Source: Brienomyrus brachyistius (taxonomy: Eukaryota; Chordata; Actinopteri; Osteoglossiformes; Mormyridae). From it: a stretch of DNA of 64,000 nt. Shown here piece by piece: positions 46,601 through 58,075 of this stretch. The DNA is taken from positions 24,967,289 to 25,031,288 of the forward strand of contig NC_064548.1 of NCBI RefSeq assembly GCF_023856365.1. The letters run 5' to 3'. A program made the translations under genes and the position numbers. The notes below the pieces were generated by a model. It saw nothing but the letters and a program-made list of their open reading frames with translations, was not told where the DNA came from and searched no databases. Every line of letters begins with the position of its first letter. The stretch's first letter is position 1.

Positions 46601-49600
46601 AAAAAAAAAACCATAACCACCCCGTATATCGACAGGCAAGGGAGGGGTTATGCACAGTAAAATCAAATCCTCAGAGGAATTCACCAGGATGGAAGTATCC
46701 CTGTGACATATCCTTCATCTTACTTTGCTTATGGTGATTAAAAAGCAGTCCTCTTCGATTAATTCACTCGGATTTTATTTTCCCAAATAGACACGGTTAA
46801 TCATAATTAAATGATCCCTGATTTTTAAGGTGCACCCGGCCTCCTGTGTGGAGAAACACTATTTATTCATCTGCAGGAATGCAGGTCACATCTCTCATGT
46901 TTGTAGGATTGGCCAACGGATCACCGGATGTCACATCACAGCCGGTACACAATGAGGAGAATGGGTCACAAACAGGAGTCACTTATTCAGATATGATCTA
47001 CATCCAGAGAGGTTATTTTACTGTATGCTTCATCTGATTTGCACACAACGGGGATGAAATATCTGATCTGTAGATTAAAGAAACCTGCTCTTCAAAAAAG
47101 GACAGTCAAACACGTATAGAGTTAATAAGCGTGTGAAGAGCACAGTAAACATTAAAACAGCAAAGCTCTGGTTTATATTACTGATGAGTCATTAATCTAT
47201 CTTTGTGTATCCTTTGGTTACCGGACCTTCAGAGGCAGCCGAGATCCCATCAGAACACTTTCCGAAACGCGGGAAAGATCTCAGCCGTTGACGTCACTGA
47301 GACTCCACATGTGTCTGTGTCCTCAACGTGGTGTAACAGTCCTCAGCGAGTACTTTACGCAGATGCCAATCAGGGCGATGGAGAAGTGCGAATGCAGCTG
47401 TTGTGGCTCGGTGCGTAATTAGGCCCTTTAATTTGCGGCAAAGTGCGAGTGACTATAAGCCATGGGCCTTGCTGGCTCTGCAGTATTTATGAGCGGAGCT
47501 GATACCCTCGGCCTGAAGCGGCTTCGGCGGTCTCACTTTCACGCTTCCTTGTCTGACCCGCTGATGCCATGCGGGTTAAGCATCCGGCACGGCGGTTCAG
47601 CTCATTTCGCAACTAGATCCAGTAATCTCTCCTCCATAGTGTCCCAGACCGCATCATTATATGTCACGCTACATGCCGCTTCCAGTGGCTATGTCATCTT
47701 TGGCCCGACTTGCCGGGGAGGGGGGGGGGGCACTGCCGGTGCTCGATGGCTGGGCGTCACCCCGAGGCATCGGGCGGGGAAGTCTGTGGACAGCAGACTC
47801 CCCACAGGAGGATAAGACTACCGCAAGCATCCGGGGACCCTGCATTTGTGAATCAAATAAACGAACAAGCAAACAAACAAATAATGGTGCAAAAGGTAAA
47901 CAAAAGTACGACTCAATTTGGCCTTTGGTGAAACTTAATGCTTATTGGCAAGAGACACGACCAGTGATTAAGATTGAGATTAAGATTGATTTTAGTCATG
48001 CCAGGGGGAAATTCTGATACATACAGCCAGGAGAATGTGGCACTTAGACGAACATGCAAAACAGACAACATGTAAAAAAGTAAATTGAGCAAACAAGTAA
48101 ATGTGATGAAAACAAATTAAAGAAGGATACAGTACACAAAGACAATAACCTAAAAAGAAAATACAGTTTTTGATGTTAAAGAATAGACAGCACCGTCCAT
48201 TATTGTAAGCCAATAGGATGGGTTGCTGCCTGACGTGTCGAGGCTGGTATGGCAGACTAGGCTGAACGACTCGGTAGTGAACAGGATATAACTCAAAGGC
48301 CGAGGGAAAGAAGGCTGCAGCTTTTAGCCGCACTGCTAAATGCAACATGGTAACTGCAACAGTGCTCAAGAAAATTAACTTTCCATGCATCATTGAAAAC
48401 CATGAACTGCTGTATGGCCAATAGGACGCAGGGAAAGAAGCGAGGTCGTAGAAGACAGAAACAAAGGAATAAGCAAAAAATAGCACAGCATGCAAGTGAT
48501 CTGCGCGGTTGCTAATAGCCTAATTGTAACACATAATATCTGCGACGCTGCCAACTCGCACGCATCGGACGTGACACTCATGCATTCAGACTCTCACGGT
48601 CACGCAAGAAATCTTACAGCAGATCTATTTCATTTCATTATAAACCGAAAATTATCTACATGAAAAGCATCGGGGTATTTTGCAAACCCTACAAATTATT
48701 TACAAGGTAATAAATACAAGGTTATATACATGTAAATGTCTCGAATTGGAAATCTCACTCTGTCCAGCTGACCAAAGTCAGCAGCCCTAAATGCAGCACT
48801 AGCAGCTTAAGAATGCGAATGTGTCACGTATTTAGATTCATACTATGCCGTCATATGCAGAGTAATTTTACAGCACCTGGTGCGTCTCCTACTGTCCAGT
48901 ATTTCACTGAAATTTGTTATTCTGCTGCTCTAAATGCAAGTGTAGGAATGACTTTAAATAAAGTCAATGAATGGACATGGAAATGAGTCTGCGGTATATT
49001 TCACAGGAGGGGAATGTGACATGCTTCTTGCAATGCGCGGTGCGTTACAGCCGCTTTCATTACGTCGCATTCAGAGCCAAACATTCCGCTCCCCATTTTG
49101 GCTCCATGCTTACCCCTAGATGCATTTACACGTTTAGTTTTATGAGTGACGTGCCCACGCAACATTTAAAAAAAGAGGAAAGAGGGGAAAAAAACATAAA
49201 AATCAGCATTTCAGGGATGGATCTTTCAGGACAATCAGCTGCCATGAAGTAGGAGCAAAATAAGCCAGCTGTGATAGTTATATCCTTAAACATGTACAGG
49301 CAAGCGATGGGAATGATCAATCACGCCCTATTCAGTGCTTTATTACTATTTCATGCTGTAAATGGAGGACTGGGGGGGGGAAACAAAGATAGTGGCTGTC
49401 TAGGCCTCTGCCAGGGGACAGGAGGGTCTGCAGTGAAAGATGGATGACTGGAAAGGGGGAGGGGTTGCTGATGTAGCGTAACGTGCCGATGGGGGGGTAC
49501 ACCACAACATGAGCAGTCCACAGCCAGGCCGTCCGTACATCGGCTTTTGGTGCGTAGGGATCTCTGTCCTCAAAATGCTTCGCATATATTTATCAGTTGA

Positions 49601-49652
49601 TTTTATCCAAGGCGACATACATTCGACACCCCCCCCTCCCCTCCCCCCCCCC
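43653..49652. other. Mostly unique non-coding DNA, no supported gene
   Basis: ORFs of up to 167 codons (47992-48495 minus) have no recognisable domain. Around 47960-48150 GATTTTAGTCATGCCAGGGG followed by GAAATTCTGATACATACAG resembles the start of the dispersed repeat seen at 23318. Two CCAATAGGA motifs lie about 210 bp apart at roughly 48212 and 48418. The segments 44370-44620 and 45880-46100 are unique-looking and CpG-containing. Confidence 0.5.
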
Positions 49653-49678
49653 CCACACACACACACACACACACACAC
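49653..49678. repeat. C tract and CA microsatellite
   Basis: A broken C tract (from about 49629) runs into about 12 CA units. Confidence 0.93.
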
Positions 49679-49759
49679 GCCAGTATGGTTATAGGACCCT
49701 GCATCCGCATGGTGATCAGATTCTCACGTTCTCCTTATATCTGTGTGGGTCTCCAGCCA

Positions 49760-50335
49760 GGTTCTCCTCCTGCTCCTGGTGGAGATGGGGGTGTGGGAGT
49801 CCAGCCAGGTTCTCCTCCTGCTCCTGGTGGAGATGGGGGTGTGGGTGCCCAGCCAGGTTCTCCTCCTGCTCTTGGTGGAGATGGGGGTGTGGGTGTCCAG
49901 CCAGGTTCTCCTCCTGCTCCTGGTGGAGATGGGGGTGTGGGTGTCCAGCCAGGTTCTCCTCCTGCTCCTGGTGGAGATGGGGGTGTGGGTGTCCAGCCAG
50001 GTTCTCCTCCTGCTCCTGGTGGAGATGGGGGTGTGGGTGCCCAGCCAGGTTCTCCTCCTGCTCCTGGTGGAGATGAGGGTGTGGGTGTCCAGCCAGGTTC
50101 TCCTCCTGCTCCTGGTGGAGATGGGGGTGTGGGTGTCCAGCCAGGTTCTCCTCCTGCTCCTGGTGGAGATGGGGGTGTGGGTGTCCAGCCAGGTTCTCCT
50201 CCTGCTCCTGGTGGAGATGGGGGTGTGGGTGTCCAGTCAGGTTCTCCTCCTGCTCCTGGTGGAGATGGGGGTGTGGGTGTCCAGTCAGGTTCTCCTCCTG
50301 CTCCTGGTGGAGATGGGGGTGTGGGTGCCCAGCCA
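49760..50335. repeat. 48-bp minisatellite, exactly 12 units
   Basis: Twelve units of GGTTCTCCTCCTGCTCCTGG, then TGGAGATGGGGGTGTGGGTG and TCCAGCCA fill 576 bp with no length change. Differences are a handful of substitutions (CTTGG for CCTGG, GTGCCCAGCC for GTGTCCAGCC, CAGTCA for CAGCCA, and an ATGAGG variant). Because 48 is a multiple of 3 and no unit carries a stop, all three plus-strand frames and at least one minus-strand frame are open through the array. One plus frame reads GSPPAPGGDGGVGVQP, superficially collagen- or mucin-like. Confidence 0.97.
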
Positions 50336-50849
50336 TGGCCCGTCTCGGTTAAACTTACAGGGAAAACTTCCTACTAGCTTTATGGTAACTGAGCAGGATT
50401 GGTGGAACGACATCTCTAACCTATAGCTGGGCAGTGGTGGGGGAAATCACTCAGGAGCGGGTGGGGAGGTGGATTTCAATGAGCGGTCAATTAATGTCTA
50501 GATTAACTTAATGGGCGCCCATAAAGCGAGTCACGGGGGCGAGTTAAAATAGTCATTGATTGACGACGTGCGGGTAATCCCACAGTGGCTTTATTATTCT
50601 CCCCACTTTGGCCAGCGGCGTCCGGCTGTCCCCCCCCCCCCAAGTGAGATGGGGGTGGTTAAGGTGGTGAACGTGAGAGAAACAGCAGAGCTGTCAGGGT
50701 TGGACGTAGCTTTAAACATACACCTTCATATTTCACGGCTGGAGAAAGAGGAATGACAACAACATCAAATGCAAGCCAAACTCCTGCCAGCTCTCATCTT
50801 TCCCCACACTCCCGCAGCATGAGTGCAGCTCACAGTCCCGCAGCATGAG
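50336..50849. other. Unique non-coding DNA
   Basis: No gene is seen. A run of 12 C at 50630-50641 and a small 26-bp duplication (TCCCGCAGCATGAGTGCAG at about 50810 and 50836) just before the next array. Confidence 0.55.
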
Positions 50850-51365
50850 TGCAGAGGACTGAGGACTCCCCTGGAGGACTGAGGGCCCACGCAGAGGACT
50901 GAGGACTACCTTGGAAGACTGAGGGCCCACGTAAAGGACTGAGGACTCCCTTTGAGGACTGAGGACCCACGCAGAGGACTGAGGACTCCGTGAAAGGAGT
51001 GAGGACTCCCCCCAGAGGACTGAGGGTCCATGCAGAGGACTGAGGACTCCATTGGAGGACTGAGGGCCCACTCGGAGGACTGAGGACTCCCTTGGAGGAC
51101 TGAGGACCCATGCAGAGGACTGAGGACTCCCTTGGAGGACTGAGGACCCACTCGGAGGACTGAGGACTCCCTTGGAGGATTGAGGACCCATGCAGAGGAC
51201 TGAGGACTCCCTTGGAGGACTGAGGACCCACGGAGAGGACTGAGGACTCCCTGAAAGGAGTGACGACTCCCCCCAGAGGACTGAAGTCTCCCTGAGAGGA
51301 CTGAGGACTCCCTGAAAGGAGTGAGGACTCCCCCCAGAGGACTGAAGTCTCCCTGAGAGGGCTGT
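50850..51365. repeat. Dimeric 20+20-bp minisatellite, about 13 dimers
   Basis: Two related 20-mers alternate: one around GGACTGAGGACTCCCTTGG and one around GGACTGAGGACCCATGCAG. The dimer repeats every 40 bp in most of the array (for example CTTGGAGGAC at 51091, 51131 and 51171), with slightly shorter variants carrying GTGAGGACTCCCCCCAG. A larger block (CTGAAAGGAGTGAGGACTCC, then CCCCAGAGGACTGAAGTCTC) is duplicated at the right end. Several minus-strand frames are stop-free and give Ser-Pro-Gln-rich spurious ORFs. Confidence 0.94.
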
Positions 51366-51854
51366 TGACTACCCTAGAGAATCAAGACTCTCCTAGGGGC
51401 CTGGGGACTCACCCAGTGACTGACTCACAGCATAAATGTCTCTCAGTCAGACTTAAATCTGCCGAGCACTCAGACCAGGTCCAAAGACTTTCGTTTTGCT
51501 GTGCTGCCTGCAATCGAGGTAGAAAATGACTTAAAGTGGCATGACATCAGCATTTCCGGGGTGCAGACTCAGGGGGCTGGGGGCAGATGGACAGTCTGAA
51601 ACGTGCACACATGCTCGATGTCATGCCCATAACCAGTCTGCAGAGCGTGCAGCTTCCTGGTGGCTGCCGGCGGTTGAACCTGATTGTAAGATCATTAGGC
51701 CAATCACACCCAGGTGGGAACAATTAACCAGAGCTGTTTAAGTCCTGCTGTGGCATTGGGGGGCAGGAGAACTGTGCTTTTTTGCTGCTTTGTATTTGTT
51801 TATCTGTTCCTTAAAAGGAAGGAGACCAGCAAGGTCTGTCACGCAGAAAGGAAA
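51366..51854. other. Unique non-coding DNA
   Basis: No gene or recognised repeat; ORFs are under 90 codons. Confidence 0.5.
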
Positions 51855-52110
51855 CTGGGGGCCCCCGGAGCCAATCCCCGAAGCTGCAGGTGCAAGGCAG
51901 GGGGGCCAACCCAGGACAGGGTGCCAACACCATTCGCACCTATTGGCAATTTGGCAACTGTTGGGGGGAGGGGGGGGACTTGAGAACCGGGAGGAAAGCC
52001 ATGGTGATATGAGGAGAACATGCAGACGCCACAAGATGGGCGCCGTAGCAGACACTCAGACCGTGTGCCAAGACCTGTGAGACAACAGTATCAAGCACTG
52101 CAAGCCCTTA
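51855..52110 (-). repeat. tRNA-derived SINE, reverse orientation, diverged
   Basis: Landmarks appear in reverse order of the fish SINE type seen at 22940: GACAGGGTGCCAACACC, CACCTATTGGCAATTTGGC, GGGAGGAAAGCCATGGTG, GAGGAGAACATGCAGACGCC, then GTGAGACAACAGTATCAAG near the tRNA-derived end. These correspond to the usual phrases about a measured-out first line, dashed outer text and a head with a B box. The copy is old and has lost its B box. Confidence 0.68.
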
Positions 52111-53434
52111 ATAAATAAGAATTTGAAAAACACCCAGTTTTTCATACTTTATATTATAGCATTTCTGCATCATTGATTTCTGCACTTTGATCTCTCGCAC
52201 TCACAGAACCTGTTTGGATATTTATGTTTTTATAATGTTCATGATGATCTTTGAGACAACAGGAGATCTTTTGATTCATTACCATATCAGTCAGCGCCTG
52301 GGAGGCAAGTGTCTAAGCCCCGCCCCATAATGAATCAGTGTCCAATCATCCGCTTCCCATTTGGCACAGAGATACACTCATCTCCAGCGTGGAAGTCTCC
52401 CAGCCCTGCCAAGCGTTTTGTTCGCCGTTCGGTCTGCTGCGGTGGCTCTGTGCTCTGGCATGCGTGGGCTTGCTTTAAGCGCCGTGTGACTGACGACCTG
52501 CATTAACCTGAGCTTCTTTGGCTCTGGCTCCATACGTTTAAGTTGCCACACAAGCTTGTTGGTGATTGGCTGGTGCCTCCGAGGGCCTTCAGCTTAGCCA
52601 ATCTCTGGCACACTGCATACGGTAAAATCTCCAGATTTACCAGTGGTGGTCCCCCCACCTTCCTGCCCTTTCTATCCCGATGCTGTATTATCTGTTTGGC
52701 TATCAACCCCCCCCCACCAGACACACACACTATTTCCTGCTCTCACAAAACACCGCCTGCGGTGCAGCGGGCTACATAATTAAGTCATGGAGCATGGAGA
52801 TGGGGGAAGCATTGCCTTTAAATGCAGAAGGCTGCTTAACCAAACCGTGTTGCGGTGGTATCCGTGAAAGAAGGGGGGGCCTCGTAGGTCATGGGAGAAC
52901 AGCCGCCAGCCTTGCTGATACGCTTTCCCAGCTAAAACTGTTGCAGGAGTTGGACATTCTCCAAAGGAAAAGCCAAGAGCAAAGACGATCCTGGCTCGCA
53001 CGCCCTGAGATGCTTCTTTGTTTATCGTTTTTTTTCCCGGTTCCAGTCAATCGTTGTCAGGCCTAGAAGAGAAAAAAAAAAACTGAAAGCTCCCCAAGTC
53101 TTTAGTTTCTTTGCTTAAAACCCGAGACCCCCCCCTGCCCCCCAAAAACAGAAAAGCCGATCTCTCATGGTAATGAAAGTCAATGCATTTCATTTAGCAC
53201 GGTCTGCAGCCGCGGTGAGTGCGGAGACGCTTTTTATCCTCGCTGCCGGAGAGCGAGCAGCGACTCGGCCAGATTTTCCATCCGAGATCCCCGTGCCAAG
53301 CGTGAGGAAGACCGTTCGATACGCATCTCTGCTACACACCACCCGGAGGCAGGGGGACGGCGATTAACGGCCACTTCTGACAATGGTAAAGCCAGCTGTG
53401 AGTCATTAATATCCAGTGTAAGTAGAATGTCAGC
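52111..53434. other. Unique non-coding DNA
   Basis: No supported gene. AT-rich at 52120-52280. A run of 10 A is near 53071 and short C runs near 53130. ORFs of up to 128 codons are unrecognised. Confidence 0.5.
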
Positions 53435-53625
53435 CGGCAGGTGGGGTAGCGGTTAAGGAGCTAGAGCCTTAGCTTCAGCTAAACGCTCAGATTGCTTTAT
53501 CCATCCATCCAAACGCTAGCCCACTGCAGGGTCAAGGCATGCAGGACCCCCCCCGCAAACATGGTGAAAACATGAACACTCCATATGCTGATCTCTTGGC
53601 TGGAGTCAAACCCCACCCCCCGCCT
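53435..53625. repeat. SINE-like fragment, strongly diverged
   Basis: GGTGGGGTAGCGGTTAAGG with a TAGC...GGTTA head-like look is followed by CATCCATCCAAACGCTAGCC, GCAGGGTCAAGGCATGCAGG, ATGGTGAAAACATGAACACT and GGAGTCAAACCCCACCCCC. The second half fits a reversed SINE (a GAAAACATGCAAACT-type phrase, then a reversed B box). Whether one or two fragments are joined is unclear. Confidence 0.5.
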
Positions 53626-55094
53626 TCTAACTACCCATGGTTGTTTAATTCAAAGTGAAATTCAGTCTGTATTCATAACTGGATGTTTTACTAGACGTTT
53701 CAAGTTCAGTACGTCTCTCTCTGGTAATCCCAACATTGGGAGCTGGTGTCTGGAGGATGCCAAACCTCCTCTGGCCTCCTAAAAATGCAAATAAAAAACA
53801 AAATAAAAATGAGTAGTGGGAGAGGTACATATTGCGTGTTAATTTCTGGAGGAAAATCAAAGCTTTCTATGAAACCCGGTGCTACAGAGACACATGTGGT
53901 TATTAAAATGCTTTCTGTTTGCCACAATGTTGAGGGGTAGCGGGGAATCCACCTCATTTTTATGACCTTTACATAAACTCGCCGTTAAGTGCCGGCAGGC
54001 ATTCTGAGCGCGGCGGCCCTTCTCAGACCGGACGGCAGTCAGGCGTCATCTGATTTCTTCAGAGGTCCTGATAGGAGTGCGGCTCTTTGCTCCTTTGCGA
54101 CACACGGGTCGCTCTGGTTGAGCTCCTAAATCACGCCAGTTAATGTCAGAACCCAGTTTTGTTTTTTTAATCACAAAGTCTGGGATTGTCGCCCCAGCCC
54201 AAGAGATTAACTTAATTACAATCAGCTATAAATGAAAAGCAGGGGCTGGCCGGTGGGGGCGTGCCGAGACAAAACTGCTTCGGCTCACCGCTAATGCGAC
54301 TTGACGCGTCAGCTCTCCGTGGCTAAGCGACTCGTTGTGGCACACACGCCTTCCCAGTTATTTCACACTGGAGCGAGACCCCCAGCCCTAAGATTTCCAG
54401 TTAATATCCAGATGTTTACATGGGTATGCATCAAACATGAAAGCTTTCCTGATTAAGAAGAGCATGAACTAACAAACACTAGGCATCTTTGAAGGGAACT
54501 GATCCTTGCTGGAGCAGGAATGCGCAAAATTCCAGGTAGTGTGATTGCTCATGATGCACAGGAGTGGATAAGCCTGAGCCACCTGAATGCCATTAACCCT
54601 TCCACCTCTCCCCCCTGACATACTTCTTGGTACGTTCCACATATAGGCCACACCCACTTATGATAATTAGGAGGGCGTGATCTTGAACCTGCTCATCAGC
54701 AAATAGCCTCAGAGGAATGAGGCTTTGAAATTGACACTGGGCAAATTCCCATGGGGTTAAAACAAATTGTGTCTGCCCGTGTGGGTTTTCAGTCTCGTTG
54801 CTCCCTTGACTAGCAAACGCTTCCCCATTCCCTCCAGCTGGTCCAAGATGTGTAAGAACAGGAAGCCAATGAAAGCTTTATATGAAATATTAGTTCAAAA
54901 TGTTACCTTGGAAACGTGAGCTGCATCGTTACACTTTTAGAGATCTGCTGTGAGAGCATATGGCTTTTGTTAAAGGGAAGATTTAATTTATAAACTCCGG
55001 ATGCCCGGGAATTAATTGAGTTAAGGGCAGAATAGCGTTGAGAATTGTAGCTAACAAAGTCTTAGATGTATCAAATTGGATTCATCATGTGAGT
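53626..55094. other. Unique non-coding DNA, possible regulatory content
   Basis: No gene is seen. The segment 53940-54330 is unique-looking, with GAGATTAACTTAATTACAAT and a CTATAAATGAAAAGCAG stretch next to CpG-rich text, and is one of the better candidates for a conserved non-coding element. ORFs are under 85 codons. Confidence 0.5.
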
Positions 55095-55250
55095 GAAGTG
55101 AAACAGCAACACATAACCCCGTGGTGTTACTTCTCTTGGGTTGTGGGTTCGAGTCCCTCTCTGTGGGTGTATGTTGCATGTTTGACTCGTGTTTCTGTGG
55201 GTCTCCTCCCAGTCGTCTGTGTTCTGACAGTCTAAATACATTTTGCCTTT
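55095..55250 (+). repeat. tRNA-derived SINE fragment
   Basis: GGTTGTGGGTTCGAGTCCCT contains an exact pol III B box (GGTTCGAGTCC). It is followed by GTTGCATGTTTGACTCGTG, GTTTCTGTGGGTCTCCTCCC and a CAGTC...GTCTGTG stretch in the order of the fish SINE body. The A box region upstream (ACCCCGTGGTGTTAC) does not fold into a D arm, so it is not a tRNA gene. This copy retains the best B box of those in the window. Confidence 0.7.
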
Positions 55251-55624
55251 TGCATTTGAGATAATATGTGATATTAGGGATGCTAGAAATGATTATAGAG
55301 TGTAATAATATAAACCTTTTTTATTTAATTAACAGTCCTTCTAGTTTAAATGTCAGACATCAGGGTCTGTTCCCCTGCATTTGGGTACGTTGTCCATGGT
55401 TACAGACCAACTCCAGTGGTCCATCCTGTGTAGAAGGTCCTCCTGAACTCTTACTCTGTACAGACCACAGAAGGCTTTAGATCTTCCGACCTTTGAGTTG
55501 CTCAGAGTCCTGATTAAATCACAGCTTCTCCTCTTTACCACAGCAGCCAGAGAGACATACATGCGAGATCCTACCAGCCCACAACCCATTTACATCTCCA
55601 ACCTGTTGGCTTTTGGCCCATCTG

Positions 55625-55626
<2 letters not shown>
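55251..55626. other. Unique non-coding DNA
   Basis: No gene or recognised repeat. Confidence 0.45.

Positions 55627-55665
<39 letters not shown>
55627..55665. repeat. CA microsatellite
   Basis: An uninterrupted AC/CA run of about 19 units. Confidence 0.97.
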
Positions 55666-55669
<4 letters not shown>

Positions 55670-58030
55670 TCATGAAGGTTTCTGAAGGAGACAGCTGGAT
55701 AAATAAAAAAATAAACAGCAGTAGAAAATACTGAGGCACTTATTTCATTCCTCAGTATTAGATTAGCTGTGTGAATCGCCGTGGAGGAGAAGGTCTAAGT
55801 GCCCAGCCCAATTTGCAGGATATGACTTTTTCCGATGCCCACTGCCTTCGACAGGCAGGATGGATGGAGACAGCATGGCTGCTAATATGTTACGCATGGG
55901 GAAGAACACGTGCCCATCGAACTGGAATCGTCTCCCGGCTTCTGGCTTGCAGTTCATCTCGGGATTTTTTCATTCTTCCTCCTCTTCTTCCCAGGCAGCA
56001 TGAGAACCCCTGCTGGTCCCGCCCTGGAGATTGTAGGATCCTCATAAAACAATAATGTGGATCCGTCCTGCGTGGATTTCTGGAGTGACTGTCTTATTTC
56101 CCCATTTACCGCTGCAGCGCACAGACGTGAGCGTACAAGCGCCATGAATATTTACCTGGCAAACAGACACACTAACGCATGAAGTGGGATTTTTATTCAG
56201 TTAACAGCTTCTGGATTTTTTTTTACACTTGATGAACTGGTTGTGAAGCTCCCAGTACTGTGAGAAGCACAACCTTCCAGTTGCCATCCCAGTTCCTTAA
56301 TTACTATGCCCCCCCCCTGTAGCTGCCTGACAGCTTACTATCACCACCATGGCCGTGTTCCACCCTAACCGTCCCTCTGGATATACACACACGTAACGCA
56401 GTTACACACACATACATGCACACACACACATACTCACATACACGCACGCACACACACAAACTGTCACTGTCCCGTTAGCCCAACAAAGGGTTCCTCTGTA
56501 AACCCATTTGCACTGTAATAATGTGGCACATGCGGTGATAATTTATCATCTCTGCGTGACTTTGGGTTAAAGCCAGTCCTATTTGTCTTGAATAGATCTG
56601 CGGCCACATTTCTCAGGTTCCGGGTCCAAGGAGGGAAACTCTCTTGGTTTCCTGAAAAAAAAAGACTCTGCCAGGTCGACTTCCTCTAACGTCCAGCTCG
56701 GTGCAAAGCAAAAAAGGTAAAAATAGCAAGATGTCTTTTAATTAAAGTTCCTCAAGCTGAGCCCTCTGTTGTAAGCTTGGCTAAATAAATGCAGTGTTTA
56801 CCGATGGGACAAACCTGGCTTTAAAATACAGGGTCAGGTTTAACCCAGTGGGAATCTGCATTTCGCTGGCGCGGTAAATGTCACCTAGGAAGGGATTTGA
56901 GGCCAGTGGTGCTACTTTACTGAAGAAGAGTCTTTAGAGAGAAAATGGAGGCTTTGTTTTTTCTCTGAAATCCTTTGTTACTCCATTGTGCTGCCGGATA
57001 CCTTCGAAACTGGGAGCTATTTTTCCGTGAGACGGAAGGAAAGGGGATCGGAAGTCGCCTTGCCGAAGGGATCCATCGCCTGCCAAAAAGAGCGGGCTGT
57101 CCCCCAGCAGACAATGCCAGGGGCGAGGCAAAGGGGCGTCACACGTCTGCCGTCAGGACGAGGTGTCGGGGGGCCGCGCCCCAATTGTGTCTGTCCCTGT
57201 TGCTACGTGGGGCTTTGTTTACCGTCCCCAGGCGCCCGGCGATGATGGAGGTGTCGTTGCCGCATATGCTTTCCCCGCTAAAGAGCGGCGTGAGCGTCTC
57301 CCTGGCTGTCACGGCGGCTGTCCCAACATGTCCTTACCGGGCCGCAGCTGATGCAGGGAGCCAGCAGTGTAATTACCCGGCGCTGGTCTGCAGGGATGCT
57401 CGCTTGGGGGGAGCCCCAGGCCTGCTTGTCCCTGTCTGAGGGTCACAGCCCTTTGTCAGTCCCTTCTCTCGCTCTTGCATGGCCTGTGTCCACGTGTCCT
57501 GGGTCATTGGACAGAGAGAGACGTATATAGCCTCTGAATCTGGGCGGGGGGGTCTGTGGTTCTTAGTGTTTTTAATGTGACTTTAATCTTCCATCTGAGA
57601 AATTGGACGTGGTTTTTTTGTTCTTTTTTCAAAGAACCTGGCTTACATTTTAGAAGGGAATGAACACACTTTGGGAAAAGGGGTACTTCTCAGTCTCACT
57701 ATACTCAACCTCCCCCCACCCCCCACCCCCGACATTATAAGTCAGGTGAGCTAGTAGCCTCTAGGAGAGTGTGTCCATCGTGGAAAGGGTCTCATAACCC
57801 TTCGTGTTTTTTCAGTATCATTCTCAACACGAGATAAACAGAAGTGGCTGTCTGGGCTCAGCTCGGAGCTCCAGTTCCCGTGAGTGTTTATTCACCGCAA
57901 ACATCTGCAAATGTAATATATAGAGCTCAAATATAAAGTAAATTAATGTATGGGGCTGAAATATGAAGTAAACGGTGAAGTGAAAGAAGGTAGGAGCCAT
58001 AAAACTGGCAGAGGAAACAAACAGCAAAGT
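55666..58030. other. Unique non-coding DNA with a CA-rich patch
   Basis: No supported gene; a 154-codon ORF (56975-57439) has no recognisable domain. An impure CA/CG/CATA patch lies at about 56383-56458. The pyrimidine-rich CCCCCCACCCCCCACC text is at 57712-57730. Confidence 0.5.
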
Positions 58031-58031
58031 C

Positions 58032-58075
<44 letters not shown>
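58031..58075. repeat. TTA microsatellite
   Basis: About 14 uninterrupted TTA units. Confidence 0.96.

Noticed and set aside
47992..48495. 167-codon minus-strand ORF with hydrophobic stretches
   Set aside because: The first part overlaps a dispersed-repeat-like segment; T-rich DNA read this way gives Phe/Leu/Cys-rich peptides by chance; no recognisable family.
49685..50377. 230-codon ORF resembling a collagen- or mucin-like repeat protein
   Set aside because: It is one of three open plus-strand frames of a strict 48-bp minisatellite; with all frames open there is no reason to prefer one, and the non-repeat ends show no signal peptide or domain.
55140..55165. tRNA gene suggested by an exact B box
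   Set aside because: No A box at the right distance, no clover-leaf, and SINE body sequence follows directly.
56975..57439. 154-codon plus-strand ORF
   Set aside because: No recognisable domain and other plus and minus ORFs of similar size overlap it.
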